A stretch of DNA of 64,000 bases from Stomoxys calcitrans (GCF_963082655.1 NC_081552.1:123852458-123916457), one strand, 5' to 3'. Counted from the stretch's first letter, positions 22,901 through 34,751 are shown. Made by a program: numbers and translations. The notes: a model not told the origin generated them from the sequence alone.

Positions 22901-23228
22901 TAGATTAATTAATAGAAGTAAGAGTCAATCACCTTATTTAGGTTCATACAAATGTTGATAGTAAATTTAAGAAATACCACAATACAAATAGAATCGAAAT
23001 TGAATTGAAAATTTGTAACATTAAATCTGTTTGAAATAGTATTGTTAAAATAAGGTTTTTTTCTCGAAATCAAAAAGGATTGTTTTTAGGGTCAGGATGC
23101 AGTGATACAACATATCTTACTGTGTGACTTCCCCAATAGATATGTGAACACCCCTACAGTTAAGATCACATGTTATACATATGATCAATCACCTGAATTA
23201 CCACATGATCAGAATTGTTGTTTATTTT
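22901..23228 (+). other. Downstream Ty3/gypsy region, possible LTR start
   Basis: AT-rich sequence after the integrase, with a weak purine-rich stretch near 23070-23095 and then TGTGACTTCC at 23121. It could be the polypurine tract and beginning of the 3' LTR; no second LTR copy is present to prove it. Confidence 0.25.
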
Positions 23229-23970
23229 TAGACCACTACTGTGGTACAGGGTATTATAACTTAGTGCATTTGTTTGATAAGTATACGGATCGACTCAGAA
23301 TCACTCTCTGATTCGATTTAGCTATGTCCGTCCGTCCATGTTAATTTGTGTACAAACTACTGGTCGCTACTTTCATCCGATCGTCCTCAAATTTGGTAGA
23401 GGCATGTGTTTTGGCCTAGAGGCGAAGCCTATTGAAATTGGAAAAAATAGATTCAGATTTGGACATAGCTCCCATACATACGTTCGTTCGATTTGCAGTA
23501 ATAATGCAATAAAATGGTCACTTGTTAACCGATTCTCTCGAAATTTGGCAGGAAGGATTTTCTCATGACTCTCGACATTTCATTGAACTCGGTTCAGATT
23601 TAGATATAGCTGCCATATATGTATTACGCCGGATTTTAGCTTCTAAAATTGTGCACAACTTTTCCCTCGATGCCTACCACAATATCTAAGAAGTTAAGTC
23701 AAAATCGGTTCACATTTAAATATAGCTCTCATATATATGTTCGTCAGATTTTGGCTAATTTGCAATAATATTCTTATTTGTCAACCATATTTATTACAGT
23801 TTGAATATAATTGCCCGAAATTCGATACGGATTGTTTAATAACATATCTGAAAACATCCACCGAGGTCCATCAAAATTGGTTCCGAATTAGATATGGGTC
23901 CCACTTTTTACCTATAGTATAGGTGTAGGGTCGTCGGCACCGCCCAACTTTTGCCTTTCCTTACTGGTTA
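23229..23970. mobile_element. DINE-like element, family C
   Basis: Starts GACCACTACTGTGGTACAGGGTATTATAA, has TATGTCCGTCCGTCCATG, then units with CCTATTGAAATTGGAAAAAAT and GTTAACCGATTCTCTCGAAATTTGGCAGG. It ends GGTGTAGGGTCGTCGGCACCGCCCAACTTTTGCC. Same layout as 14888-15866. Confidence 0.6.
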
Positions 23971-24423
23971 AGGATTAGTTTGTAAGAATAGCCTAAGTCC
24001 CGTTAGATGAAATTAGTATATAAGGACGATGAAACGAAAATAAAGGAGAGAAGTCAAAAAGAGCCTAAGCCGGCTTTACAGTTTCTTAAGAATAAGCTAT
24101 TTTAAATTGAGCTTTCTTTATTTGTGGATAGGCACCCAGTTGTGCCTGCAAAGCCAAAATCTATTTTCGTGCCAGTGGCGCTCTAAACGCCAGAAAGCTA
24201 ACTAGGCAGGCCCTACTTTACTTTCACACCAGTGCGTGACCAACAACAGAAGAGTGCCGACGAACACATAGCGGTCTTCATTTAAAGACATTTTTAAATA
24301 ATTTTTTTCCTCAGATAAAATTTCAATTACAATAATAAAACGAGAAATAAGAGAAAATTCATATGTAATTTTGTCTTAGAAAAATGTTTGTTAAATGTTA
24401 GTCCTTCGGAACAATTTTTACAA
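23971..24423 (+). other. Possible remainder of the Ty3/gypsy LTR and leader
   Basis: Contains TATATAAGG at about 24018 and A-rich sequence followed by AGCTTTCTTTATTTGTGG, reminiscent of LTR promoter and U5 sequence split by the family C element. Without a second LTR this cannot be tested here. Confidence 0.25.
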
Positions 24424-25022
24424 AACAAGTAAAAGCATGCTAAGTTCGGCCGGGCCGCATCTAGGGATTTTGCCAAATTTTATACAAAATAAATTTAGTT
24501 GAAGGGCATAATTTTATTTTACAAAAACCAGCAAAAATTAAAGCTTCTACAAACTGAACAAGGATGATCGAGAGACCGGTTAACATGGGAGCTAAATTGG
24601 GTTATAGTCTGATTTGGACCGCATTTGGCACTGTTGTTGGTGGTCGTAACCGACCATTTCAGCCAAATTGGATAAAAATTGCGGCTTGTAAGGACTTAAG
24701 AAGTCAAAACCGGAGATTGGTTTATATGGGAGCTATATCAGGTTATAGACCGATTTGGGCTGTACTTGGCACAGTTGTTGGAAATTTTAACAGAACACTA
24801 CATGAAAACTTTCAGTCAACAAAAATTCAGGGGCTCAAAATCGATAGATCGGTTTATATTGGAGCTTTATCTAAATCTGAACCGATATGGCCCATTTTCA
24901 ATCCCCAACGACTTGTATCAATACATAATAATTTTTGGGGTGTTACACGAATATTTCGAGGTGTTACAAATGGAATGGCTGGATTAGTATACCCCCATCC
25001 TATGGTGGTGGCTATACAAACT
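24424..25022. mobile_element. DINE-like element, family A (short)
   Basis: AACAAGTAAAAGCATGCTAAG, palindrome TTCGGCCGGGCCG, about two and a half diverged units, then TATTTCGAGGTGTTACAAATGG and CCATCCTATGGTGGTGGCTATA. The microsatellite section is lost. The 164-codon frame across it is a repeat artefact. Confidence 0.6.
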
Positions 25023-26221
25023 TTTTGGCAACAAAATACCATGAAGATTTTGGCTTAGAGAAACTTTTAATAACTTTTCGTTTAAGACAATCACAAAAAC
25101 TTTATCTTTACATTGCGATTTGGTCTTCAAAAAACTGCATTAACCCATTAACGACGAGAAATACCCAAGAATAGTCGCCTTAGAAAAATTCTAGCTCGAG
25201 CTAGGAAAGAGGTAGCTCGTCATGTTTTGGGGAAAAATGGGTTGTTTAATGTCATCAATTTTTTATATCCCAAAAATCAAACTAAAAAATTTCTCAAAAT
25301 TCTTAGGAGTGAGATTTCTGGAATCCATTTTAAGTCCCTGTTGCATTTGATGATTTCTATTAAAAAAAATAAATGTATAACTTCTGATTCTCTTTGTTGT
25401 TGCTTACATACGGTCGGTTGTGTTTCATTTTGGTTCCCAAGTTTTCTGCCAATTTCTCGTGCCAGACGTATCATCCATCTTTGGAAATAACTCAAAGCTG
25501 AAGAGCTATGTTGGAGGTTGCCGCAGTATAGTTTGCAGCATACAGTCGAATTTCGTTGTCTGAAAAAATACCATATTTACAAACTAAATTATTTTATTAA
25601 ACATTGTAATATCACTGGAAGGCACTGGTAATACTAACACAACGAAGAGCTAAAATTAAACAACAGCTGCGCTCTTCTATAACACCACATTGTCGATTAC
25701 GATCGAACAGCAAACCGATATTACCGCATTAGCAAATGAATAATAAGGGAACGCTATTATCGACACACCCAGAGAATTTTCATAATACTCCAATAAAGTA
25801 TTCACCATTGTTAAGTCACTTTACATTTTTTCGCAAATGCACTTTTAATATTTAAATTCAAGTTATTTGAGTTAATACTTTTGTCATTTTATAACAATTA
25901 AATTCATTTCTCACATTCTGTTGTCTTTGTTATTTCATAATAATTTGTAACGTAACGAGAGCCACCTTATTCTTTTTTCCCTTTGTTATTCTATTTCGTT
26001 TGTTTTGAATTCGCCATAAAAGAGTATCATAACATTATTTTTGCAAAGTTCATCAGCAGTTGAACGTTCATAGCAGAACACACGTATGTACAAACTTACT
26101 TATGTATATTAGTTTTTTCGAAAAGAAGTACGGACATAATAACGCATATTTTTCTATGTATGTCCATCGTTCTGCCTCTGTTTGTTGCTCTTTGGTGGTT
26201 TGCTTGAAGTTTATAATAAGG
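25023..26221. other. Unassigned AT-rich region
   Basis: 25140-25210 (ACCCATTAACGACGAGAAATACCC..CTCGAGCTAGGAAAGA) is related to 36230-36310 inside the hAT-like element, so at least part derives from that family. The remainder shows no gene or repeat I recognise. Confidence 0.4.
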
Positions 26222-26330
26222 TCTGTTCGCGTACTTTTCCAGTAAAAATTTACTAGTAGAAATTTGCAAGAGAGTAAGTGCCAATTTACTCTCTTTAAAA
26301 AACTTGCAAACAAAAGTACGTGAACGACTT
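26222..26330. mobile_element. Small foldback MITE
   Basis: GTTCGCGTACTTTT at 26222-26235 is inverted as AAAAGTACGTGAAC near 26312-26327. The inner stem GAAATTTGCAAG..CTTGCAAAC strengthens the hairpin. The flanking GACTTCCAGTAAAAAT..TGC phrase recurs at 28128-28150. Confidence 0.5.
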
Positions 26331-26559
26331 CCAGTAAAAATGTGCAGAAAAAAAGCTGATATTTGTTTTGGTTGGTTTTTTATTTGCTTGCTTGGAAAAC
26401 AATTTTCTTTAATAAAAAATGCTGGCGATACTTTGAGGTATTTTCCTTAGATAAACATCAATCTATGCAATCGAGAGTGAAAAGGTTAGAAGCTATCACA
26501 AATTACAGTGCAATCCCATGGCAACCGGTTCTACGTACCGCATTGGCCCGATGAAGTTC

Positions 26560-27855
26560 TTCATTGGTTTGTGTTTGTTTGAAGGTTTGTTTGTGTGTTC
26601 CTTATAAAAACGGCTGATCCGATTTTCTTGAATTTTTCACAGTCGTACCCTTGTCGGACCCTCCCCCTTCCCTTAATTTTCGGAAACGCCAGATCTCGGA
26701 GATGGGTGGTGCGATTTAAGCCAAATGTTGTGTGCTCTCATATAGTACCCTAAAAATAAAAATTTTGTATCCAAATTTCGGATAGGGTACCTAGGGTGCC
26801 GCCCCACCCTAAAACTTACCAAATACGTATTTAGACCAATCACGACAATATGGGACTCAAATGAAAGGTATTTAGGATAAGAAAACGTATCTGACCCTCC
26901 CCCTTACCCTAATTTTCAGAAACTCCAGATCTCGGGGATGGATGGAAAGGTCTTTGCGAGTGAATTACATATCTGATATCAATATTCGGGAAAAGTGTCT
27001 ATTGGGGCCACCCCACCCAAATAAGAAGTATTCGCTGACTACTGCAATATGAGGCTCAAATAAGAGGGTTTTTAGAGTGGAACACGAATCCGATATATAT
27101 TTTCAAAGCCAACTCACTGAGTAGTCGCCCATCCCTAAAACACCCCCCAAGCCGGTCATGTTTGCCGACTATGGAAATATAGGTTTAAAATTAAAGGTAT
27201 TTGGGAGTAGACCATGCATCTGATACCAACATTAGAGACCAACTGCCAAGGAGACGTCCCACCACCATAACAACCCCCAAATGGGAAGTATTTGCTCACC
27301 ACGACAATTTGGGTCTTGAAGAGAGTGGAACTAAATATTTAAAGTTTTTGGGGCCAATACCCCAAACCAAACATATTTGCTGACTCTTTTAATAAGTAGA
27401 ATTTGAAATCCAATTTTGAGGCCAATGGAAATATGGGGTTCAAATAAAATATATATAGTTAGATGAGAATAGAGCACGTTGCTGATATATTTTCAGGGCT
27501 TAGTAATTGGGGGACCACCCCACTCCCCAAAACACCCCTAAATTGGGCATATTTACCGATCTTGTCAATGTGGGGCATAAATTAAAGGAATTGGGGGGTA
27601 GGGCAAGTGGGTATCAATCCACTTTCGGAACCAATTTTCGGGGGGTCTACCCATTTCCCCCGTAGACCAATAAAAATCATATGGGATTCAGTTAAAAACA
27701 CTTATATTGTTAAACTGTTAGTCAAGCGATATACTATTTTCGTAGCATGGTATTTCACTAAAAACTCATTAATTGTCGAAAATAAATATTCCAAGGAAAC
27801 TTTTGTTCCATATAAAGTAAAAGAAGGCGCAGCGGAGCGGGCCCGGGTCAGCTAG
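26560..27855 (+). mobile_element. Helitron-type element with intact 3' end
   Basis: The 5' part begins around GTTTGTGTTTGTTTG..GTTCCTTATAAAAACGGCTGATCCG (the TC start is lost). The body is standard Helitron units. The 3' end is GAAGGCGCAGCGGAGCGGGCCCGGGTCAGCTAG, with CTAG at 27852-27855 followed by T. No coding. Confidence 0.7.
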
Positions 27856-27906
27856 TCTTCATTAAAAGTAAATAAAAATTAAAAAAAATATATATTTTTT
27901 ACTTAC

Positions 27907-27925
27907 CTCTGCCTTTTTGATCCAT
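27907..27925 (-). other. Possible short coding exon start with strong splice donor
   Basis: On the minus strand CACAATGG (a good start context) is followed by five more codons and G|GTAAGT, a consensus donor. Downstream on the minus strand the sequence enters a Helitron, so a partner exon would lie beyond it; I found none. It could be a transposon-gene start or chance. Confidence 0.2.
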
Positions 27926-27959
27926 TGTGGCGTTAGCTTTTGTATTTTTATGTTACGGC

Positions 27960-28165
27960 TCCTATTCATAAAACAGCTGACCTTTCCAAAACATGTGTTT
28001 AAATTTGCAAATTTCTGCTGGCAAAAAAAGTCCCAGTAGAAATTTGCAGGTTCTCTGTTTTCTAACTGTCAAAATTTGCTCTCTCTCTCTCTCCAACTCT
28101 CTTCTGCTGGCAAATAAAGTACGCGAACGACTTCCAGTAAAAATTTGCGCAAATTTTTGAGTTCT
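27960..28165. mobile_element. MITE-like segment related to 26222-26330
   Basis: Contains AAAGTACGCGAACGACTTCCAGTAAAAATTTGCG, shared with the first MITE, plus internal GAAATTTGCAGG and a CTCTCTCTCTCTCT run at 28080-28092. Ends not defined. Confidence 0.4.
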
Positions 28166-28457
28166 CAAACACAGTTATAATAAAGCATTGCTATTGAAAC
28201 ATTCAAAGAAAGGCAAGTGTTTGATTTGGTGATAGGCCGGGAGGCAAATATACATATTGAAAGAACAAAATTGAATTACCCAACAAAGTGGTTGGTGCAA
28301 TTGTAAAGTAAATAAATAAAGTTTTGTGAGACAAATAAAAGGCGCAAGTTAATATAAACCGCCAATACTATTGGAGTCCAATTCATCAAAGGAGAAGAAA
28401 TTAGCCTACTCTAGTGAAGGCCAATTTTTTAAACATCGCTGCTATAAAGAGCTAACA

Positions 28458-29627
28458 ATGAAGACTAGCGGTAAGAGACAAACAAAGGAAGAGATCTCGG
28501 AGACAATTCAGGTTCACGGAGTAAGTACATTAACATACTCAAGCCGAACCACTGAGTTAGGAATTTGCCTAGTCACATACTGGACAAATGTCGGGGTTGT
28601 CAAAACAAGCAATACTCAAACAACCATATTAAAAATTGAACATTGACGAACAAGATGTTTCTTTCTGGAGTAAACTATGCGATGCGTTGGATGATAAGTT
28701 GAAAGTCAGAGGTATTCACGCTCCCTTGGATGGCACAAAGCTCGAACTGGTGAGAAAGATGGATATCCTCCAGCTCACAAATGCTACGGTCTTCATCAAG
28801 GGATGGGGGCAGTAAATTTGCGACGGAACGCAAGTTAGGATTCTGGGGCAAGCAAATCGGAGGTTTGGTCGCAAAGAAGTGGAGGTCTTATACAGGGAGG
28901 AGAAGGAGAAAAGAACTCTCTTTGTGGTTGGTGACGAGTTTGGCTAAGACTAAAGGCATGGCGCACTACGGGAGCAGAGCTGTCTTTTTCAAGATTGGGA
29001 AGACTAGGATAGGCAGAAATTCTAATTTGGAGACATCAGGCCGTGCAGTGGCAGGTGATTTAACAGCTCCCAATGAACAGGGTGCCGACAACGAGACAAT
29101 CACGTCATCTCTTAATATTGAAAAGACTAGGATAAGCTAAGCTCTCCATACTAAAATATCAGGCAATGCAGTGGCGAGGCGACCCAACACAGCCTTACAA
29201 ACAGGAACCCGACGATGGATCCATCACCGACTTAAAGATTCGGAATACTGGGATAGGTAAAGATCCTTATATTGAAACATTAGGCAGCGCAGCGACAGGT
29301 GTCTCAATTCAACCCAACAAACAGGGAGCCTACTCCCAAGAAGCCCATTTACTTAAAATTTGGAAGGCTAAGATAGGCAAAAATCCTAGTATTGAAACAT
29401 CATGCAGCACAGGGAATGGAAACCCAATACAGCTTAATGAACAGGGAGCCGACGATGGAACCATTACCAACTTTATAAAGAGTCGGAAGACTACACTAGG
29501 CAAAAAGCCTATAACGATGACATCAGGCAGTGCAGTGACAGGTAAGTCAATGCAGTCTAAAGAACAGGGAGCAGACGATGAGATCATCGCCTACTCCCAA
29601 GATGCCCATTTACTGGCAGACCAATGA
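28458..29627 (+). pseudogene. Non-LTR ORF1 with tandem repeats, copy 2
   Basis: Opens MKTSGKRQTKEEISETIQVHG at 28458. After frameshifts it gives FWSKLCDALDDKLKVRGI (28660-28715) and then a series of about six imperfect repeats of 40-48 residues: FKIGKTRIGRNSNLETSG, DLKIRNTGIGKDPYIETLG, LLKIWKAKIGKNPSIETSC and FIKSRKTTLGKKPITMTSG. Each is followed by a (A/G)..G.(S/P)IQ..EQGADD tail. The last segment, 29166-29627, is open for 153 codons. The stop TGA overlaps the ORF2 start in ATGA (29624-29627). I do not recognise the repeat as a known domain. Confidence 0.65.
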
Positions 29628-30240
29628 TTGAGATAATCCAGATAAACCTCCACCGGAGCGAGACTGCTACACACGCTCTGATGGAGAAAATGAGCAAGGG
29701 CAAGATTCATATTGCCTTAATTCAGGAGCCATGGACGACTCGGATAACATTTTCTTGACTGAACCATATCAACTACCAATTATTCGATGCTTACACTGGT
29801 ACTCGGCCGAGGATCTGCGTTATTTGTCATTAAAATTTTAATTATATACTTTCCCCAGAGTTGTCAACGTCGGATGCAACAGTGGTGAGACTGGGAGACG
29901 GTGGAGCGTACCTGGCATCACTTTATCTGCCTTTCGACTCTCCCACACCGCCACCCACGTCGGAGCTGCAACGGCTGGTGAGGAAAGCAAAACAGACACG
30001 AAACGAGGTACTAATAGGGACCTAACAACCTAATAACACTTAATATTGGTAACACCTCTACCTTTGTTAATAGGATTAGGAAGGAGATGTTAGATGTGAC
30101 GATATATTCGGAAAATCTGATCGATAAAGTTTAGGATTGGAGGGTTTCCATGGAACACTCTTTTTCTGACCATCGCTACATTAGGTTTAGAATAGCACGG
30201 CCATTGCCGAATCCGATAAGCTTCTGGAATTAGTTGAAAA
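29624..30240 (+). pseudogene. Non-LTR ORF2: APE-type endonuclease domain, copy 2
   Basis: From the ATG at 29624: IEIIQINLHRSETATHALM, IALIQEPWTTR, then a PELSTSDATVVRLGDGGAYLASLY segment. Later H/D-containing parts (SDHRYIRF-like, 30167-30190) are readable only with frame changes. The domain nicks target DNA during target-primed reverse transcription. Confidence 0.7.
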
Positions 30241-30369
30241 CCAACTGGACAAAATTCAGAAGGTTACTCAGAAGAAGACTTTGGCAAGATAATTTAGATT
30301 GTCCAAGCATAGAAGACGACTGCACTGGTGGGGTCCTTCGAAGATAGTTGTCCTCTTCGGGAAAGGAAA

Positions 30370-31609
30370 TCAGCCCAAGATAGACCATGGATGACCGGGG
30401 AGATTCGCTTTATTGGGAAAGAAGTCCGCAGACATTTTAACAGAGCTCGTCGTAAAAAATCTTAAGTTAACTGGGATGTGTATTACACACGGCTCAAGGA
30501 ATACAATAAGATTGCCAGAGCGGCAAAATGTTCCTCCTGGAAGCTTTTCTGCGAACAGGTCGATAGCGCTAATGACGCCGTCAAGGTAAAAAAGTTTCTC
30601 TAAAAAACCCATGTCCAAACTGAAACTTTAGTACACGACATGGGAGTGAGAGCAAAGACAACATAGGACATGTTGAGGCTTTTGATGAAAACCCATTTTC
30701 TATAGGATACGACGGGACTCAGGTTTATAGGTTTATAATTACGGAATTTATGGTGAAGTATTCCTTGAGGAGCTTCAAACCATTTAAGTCACTCAGACCT
30801 GATGGAATATTTCCGGCGTAACTACAGAAAGAAACAGACTATCTGGCGCCTCGTCTGGCAACAATTTTCACAGCGTGCATAGGACTTGCATATACACCGA
30901 AAGCCTGGCAGAAGGCAAGGATGGTGTTTATACCCAAGCCCGGAAAGGCAAGTTATGCGACACCAAAGGCCTACAGACCCATAAGCCTTACGACCTTTCT
31001 AATCAAAACCATGAAACGTATTGTGGACACCATAATAAAGAGTACGACATCTAGCGAACTGCTCTAATACAAACAGCATGCCTATGTCAAGGGAAGGTCG
31101 GTGGAACTGCCCTGCACGAGGTTGTGCATAAAATAGAAGATTCCTTCGATGCCAAAACGTACACACAGGCGTTGTGCATTGACATCGAGGGGGCTTTTAA
31201 CAATGTCCGAAACTACACACTGATCCAATCTTTATACCAGTACCGGGTGGATCCGGTTCTTAGAGACTGGTTAAAGCATATGCTAAGGAATAGGTGGATA
31301 AATTGTGTGTCCCATGGCATAAATATACGGGAGAAAGGGGCACAGGGCACGTCACAGGGGGTAAATTTATCGCCACTCTTATGGGTGAACACCGTAAATG
31401 ACCTATTACGGATGCTAACTGAGGAGGAATGCAGAAGAGCCAAAAGGGTCTCACATATGGCATATGACTGTGCTAGACCCAGAGGTCTCAATTTTAACCC
31501 AGAGAAGACTGAAATATGCCTGTTCACGAGGAAGGCGAAGGTGGGCCAATTTAACTCACCACGTTTCCTCAATAAGACGATTTCGATATTTGACAAGGTC
31601 AAGGTGTGA
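30370..31609 (+). pseudogene. Non-LTR ORF2: reverse transcriptase with deleted active site, copy 2
   Basis: Readable segments include TPKAWQKARMVFIPKPGK (30894-30950), YRPISLT-like (30972-30992) and, in the open stretch 31124-31609, LCIDIEGAFNNV (motif A with Asp), GTSQGVNLSPLLW (motif B) and RPRGLNFNPEKTEICLF (after motif C). Motif C with YADD is missing: the frame goes from LLRMLTEEECRRAK straight to HMAYDCARPRG, a deletion estimated at about 35 residues. The enzyme cannot be active. Confidence 0.75.
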
Positions 31610-32039
31610 TCTTGGATCGTACTGAGGATCCTGAGGAGCGCACTGAGATGGCTCACAGGTGTTGGGCACTGGCCCTACAGGAGCGTGATTAGACCAATAC
31701 TTACTTACGCCTCAGAAGTTTGGTGGACTGCTATGGAGAAATAGTGCAACATAAAGACCATACAACAGGTTCAGATAATACGTTGTCTTGGTATAGACGG
31801 AGCGATGGGGAACATATCCGACCCATTGATATACAGATAAAGTGTGAGGCAGTCCCTGCGGCTATGAGACTTAAGGCGATGGGATAATGCATTGAAGATG
31901 TGAGCAGCTTATACCGTCGCGCTATAATCGAGGCGACGATAGGAAACCTGGAAGGAATGAAAGAAGTTTTCGATCGGATACCTGAGACAACACTTGAAGT
32001 CGAGTGCGAGGCACTGCTGCCATCGGCAGTTTTAGATTG

Positions 32040-32880
32040 CCGGAACCCTAGTATTGCTTTCTGATCATGGTACACGGATGGATCAAAGCTAGAGGACAGA
32101 GTGGGCCTGGGGGTTTACATTGAGAATCCAGGGACTGATATCTTTTTTAGACTGCCTACAGGCGGAGATCCGGGCGATCACGGAATGCGTGAAGTGGTGT
32201 GGTGCTAACGCGAGGACGTCGAGAGTGAACATCTTTACCGACAGTAAAATTGCCATAAGGGCAATAACAAATAGGACGGTGAGTCACGAACAGTCTTGCA
32301 GTGTAAGAAGGAGATTAATGTCTTCTCTGAGGATGGCAAAATCCGCATCGTTTGGGTGCCGGGTCATAACGGAGTAAGAGGAAATGAAAGGGCAGACGAT
32401 TTGGCGGTGAAGGCCAGAGGACTGCCGTGAATAAACTTGGTTAACCCGAAGCCTTTCGGGTCGACGCAGTCCAAGTTAAGGGAGTGAGCGACGAATGCGC
32501 ATGAAACATTGTGGAAACGGTCGGTATTACGGCGAAAATCCTATGGGGGATCCAGATCGTGAGACAACGAGGCTATTACTGAAAGGAAGCAAGAAGGGGG
32601 TCAGTATTGCTATTGGCATTATGACGGGACACATATGTAGGACTACGAGCTCACTTATGTTAAATCGGTGCGGCAAGTGATATCATGTGTAGGGCATGCG
32701 GGAAAGATGATGAGACGTTGGAGCATTTCCTCTGTCATTGCCCGGCTTTCGCCTCGAACAAATAACAGCACTTAGGTGGAGACACAATACCAGACATGAA
32801 CCAACTTAGGGGAGTGGTATTGAAAACAATTCAGTATGTTGTACGTATCACGGAATTCCTGACTTTAAATTTTCTTTTTA
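32040..32880 (+). pseudogene. Non-LTR ORF2: RNase H and C-terminal zinc knuckle, copy 2
   Basis: RNase H motifs appear in order: TDGSKLEDR, QAEIRAITECVKW (32154-32190), NIFTDSKIAIRAI and, in another frame, RIVWVPGHNGVRGNERADDLA (32339-32405). The zinc knuckle CRACGKDDETLEHFLCHC follows at 32691-32745. At least three frame changes are needed. Confidence 0.75.
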
Positions 32881-32997
32881 GTGGTTAATTTATAGTTTTT
32901 AGAGCGCACAACAAGCCGATTACTGGCTTAGGTGTATGTTCATAGTGGCATGGGGAGGATTAATATCTGCACCCTCTTTTCAACCTAACCTAACCAA

Positions 32998-34751
32998 ACA
33001 AATTTTTGTATAATGGGTGATATGAATGCTAGAATAGGTGGATAACAGGTTCTAGATTTCAACATTGTTAAAGATGGTCCCCACATTTGCTTTTCCAAAC
33101 GCTCCAACAGAAACGTTAATACCCAGAGGCTACGCTGGGATGAAAAGCATAGATCTCAATAATCACAACATAAGTTTACTTGCAGAGACATAATATGACT
33201 GCGTCATTTTATCGCCGGAAGATTTTGTTGAGAACATTAAAAATAAAGTGCTTACGTAAAGTAGTCCAATGGATCTTTTTTTGAGCCTAAGCAGAAATGG
33301 TTCGATTGGACGTGCTTTTGTTTAAGATCCAATATGCATAGAAATTTGAAGATATACAGAAGGGCACACAATGTTATTAACCGAAAGCGTTATTATTCAT
33401 CCAGATCTAAGTTTCGTAGAATGTGTAACTTTAAGAAACTGCAATATTTCAATCAATATCTTATAAAACTATATATTGTTTCCTGTAGTAAGGACTGGTG
33501 GAATCTGGCAAAATCTTTGAAGAAAGGTAATGTTAAGGGCAGGGGTAATCTCGACGCCAATGATTTCTTAGTACATTTTAACTCTTCACTGGTTAGCGGG
33601 GATAATTCCAATATTATCGGCTGGTGTATACTGTTTCATGTAGATCTACTTTTAGACTCCCCTTTTGAATTTTGTGAGCTATTCTCCGTTATAGAATAAC
33701 TTAAACGAAATAAGGCCCCTGGCCAATGTGGTATAGCTTATAAATTTTATAAATTCGCTCCTCGCTGTTTTCTGCAAGAAATATTTGTAGTATTTAATAA
33801 GATATTCCTGCATGAAAATGTTCCAACCACATTCAAGAAATCAATATTGATTCTTCTGTTGAAGAAAGGTGATATGAGCATCGAATTATAGAGGTTTGTC
33901 GCTTTTGGATACCCTCGGAAAAATTTTAACTCTATTTTACTAATTCGTATAACGTGGTGGTTGGCGAGACACGATGTTTTAAATGAATTTCAAGCTGGAG
34001 TCAGGAAAGAGTACTCTACTATAGATAATATATTTATCCTCGCTAATATTGTTTCTTTAAAACAGCTATAAAACAAAACTACATATGTGTTTAATGTCGA
34101 TTTCTCCTTTGCGTTTGATTCGATTCCCAGAAACAGACTTTTTTATAAACTATCTAGTCAGGGTCTATCTATGAAACTTGTAACTTTATTAAGGATGCGA
34201 TACGATGGCACAGAAAGCAGAATTTGGTATGGAAATAAGTACTCTGAATACTTTCCTATTGAATCTGGTGTAAAACAAGACTATTCTCAGTCCTGTACTC
34301 TTTTCGTTATACGTGAATGACCTTCCCTATGTTTTACCAGGTGGTGTAAGAGTAGCGGACACTACTGTCAACGTCCTTTTATATATCGATGATATTGTTC
34401 TATTATTTGACTCCCCATGGGGCTTACTGGAAATGATTTATGAACTAGAGAGGTACTGTTTGTTATGGAGCTTGAAAGTCAATATTTCTAGATCAAAAAT
34501 TGTCATTTTTCGTAGAGGTGCTAGAGTCTACTCAAATTTATGGTAGTGCTTCGGAAATCAGGATATTGAAATTGTTAATAGTTACACATAACTGAGCGTT
34601 GCAATAACTTACAATTTATCGTTTAGAAAATATCTACAGAAGAATTTTGCGAATTCCAAACTTCCTATAAATAGCACATGGTGGAAGTAAATTAGTCACC
34701 CTAGTATTGCTGAGACTAATAAAATGAAGATATTCGATGCATGCTCCAGAT
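32998..34751 (+). pseudogene. Second non-LTR retrotransposon: endonuclease end and reverse transcriptase
   Basis: Begins inside an endonuclease domain (IMGDMNARIGG at about 33012), then LKIYRRAHNVINRKRYY, an open pre-RT stretch (33334-33699), then RT motifs: KAPG (33710), FNVDFSFAFDSIPRN (motif A, 34087), VKQ (motif B remnant, 34270) and VLLYIDDIVLLFDS (motif C, YIDD, 34375). It is unlike the LOA-type copies, so it is a different lineage. Several stops and frameshifts. It is interrupted at 34751 by a hAT-like element and resumes at 37289. Confidence 0.75.

Larger units (their letters stand above)
28370..32995 (+). mobile_element. LOA/R1-like non-LTR retrotransposon, longest copy (copy 2)
   Basis: Leader, ORF1, ORF2 (endonuclease, reverse transcriptase, RNase H, C-terminal zinc knuckle) and the 3' end TTTTCAACCTAACCTAACC are in canonical order over about 4.6 kb. 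RNase H downstream of RT is a property of the I, R1, LOA and Tad groups. The precise clade needs phylogeny. Multiple frameshifts and an RT active-site deletion make it inactive. Its 3' end abuts another non-LTR copy at 32998. Confidence 0.82.

Noticed and set aside
24564..25058. 164-codon frame as a gene
   Set aside because: It lies wholly in a DINE-like tandem element (repeated YMGA(K/I)SGYRPIW phrases).
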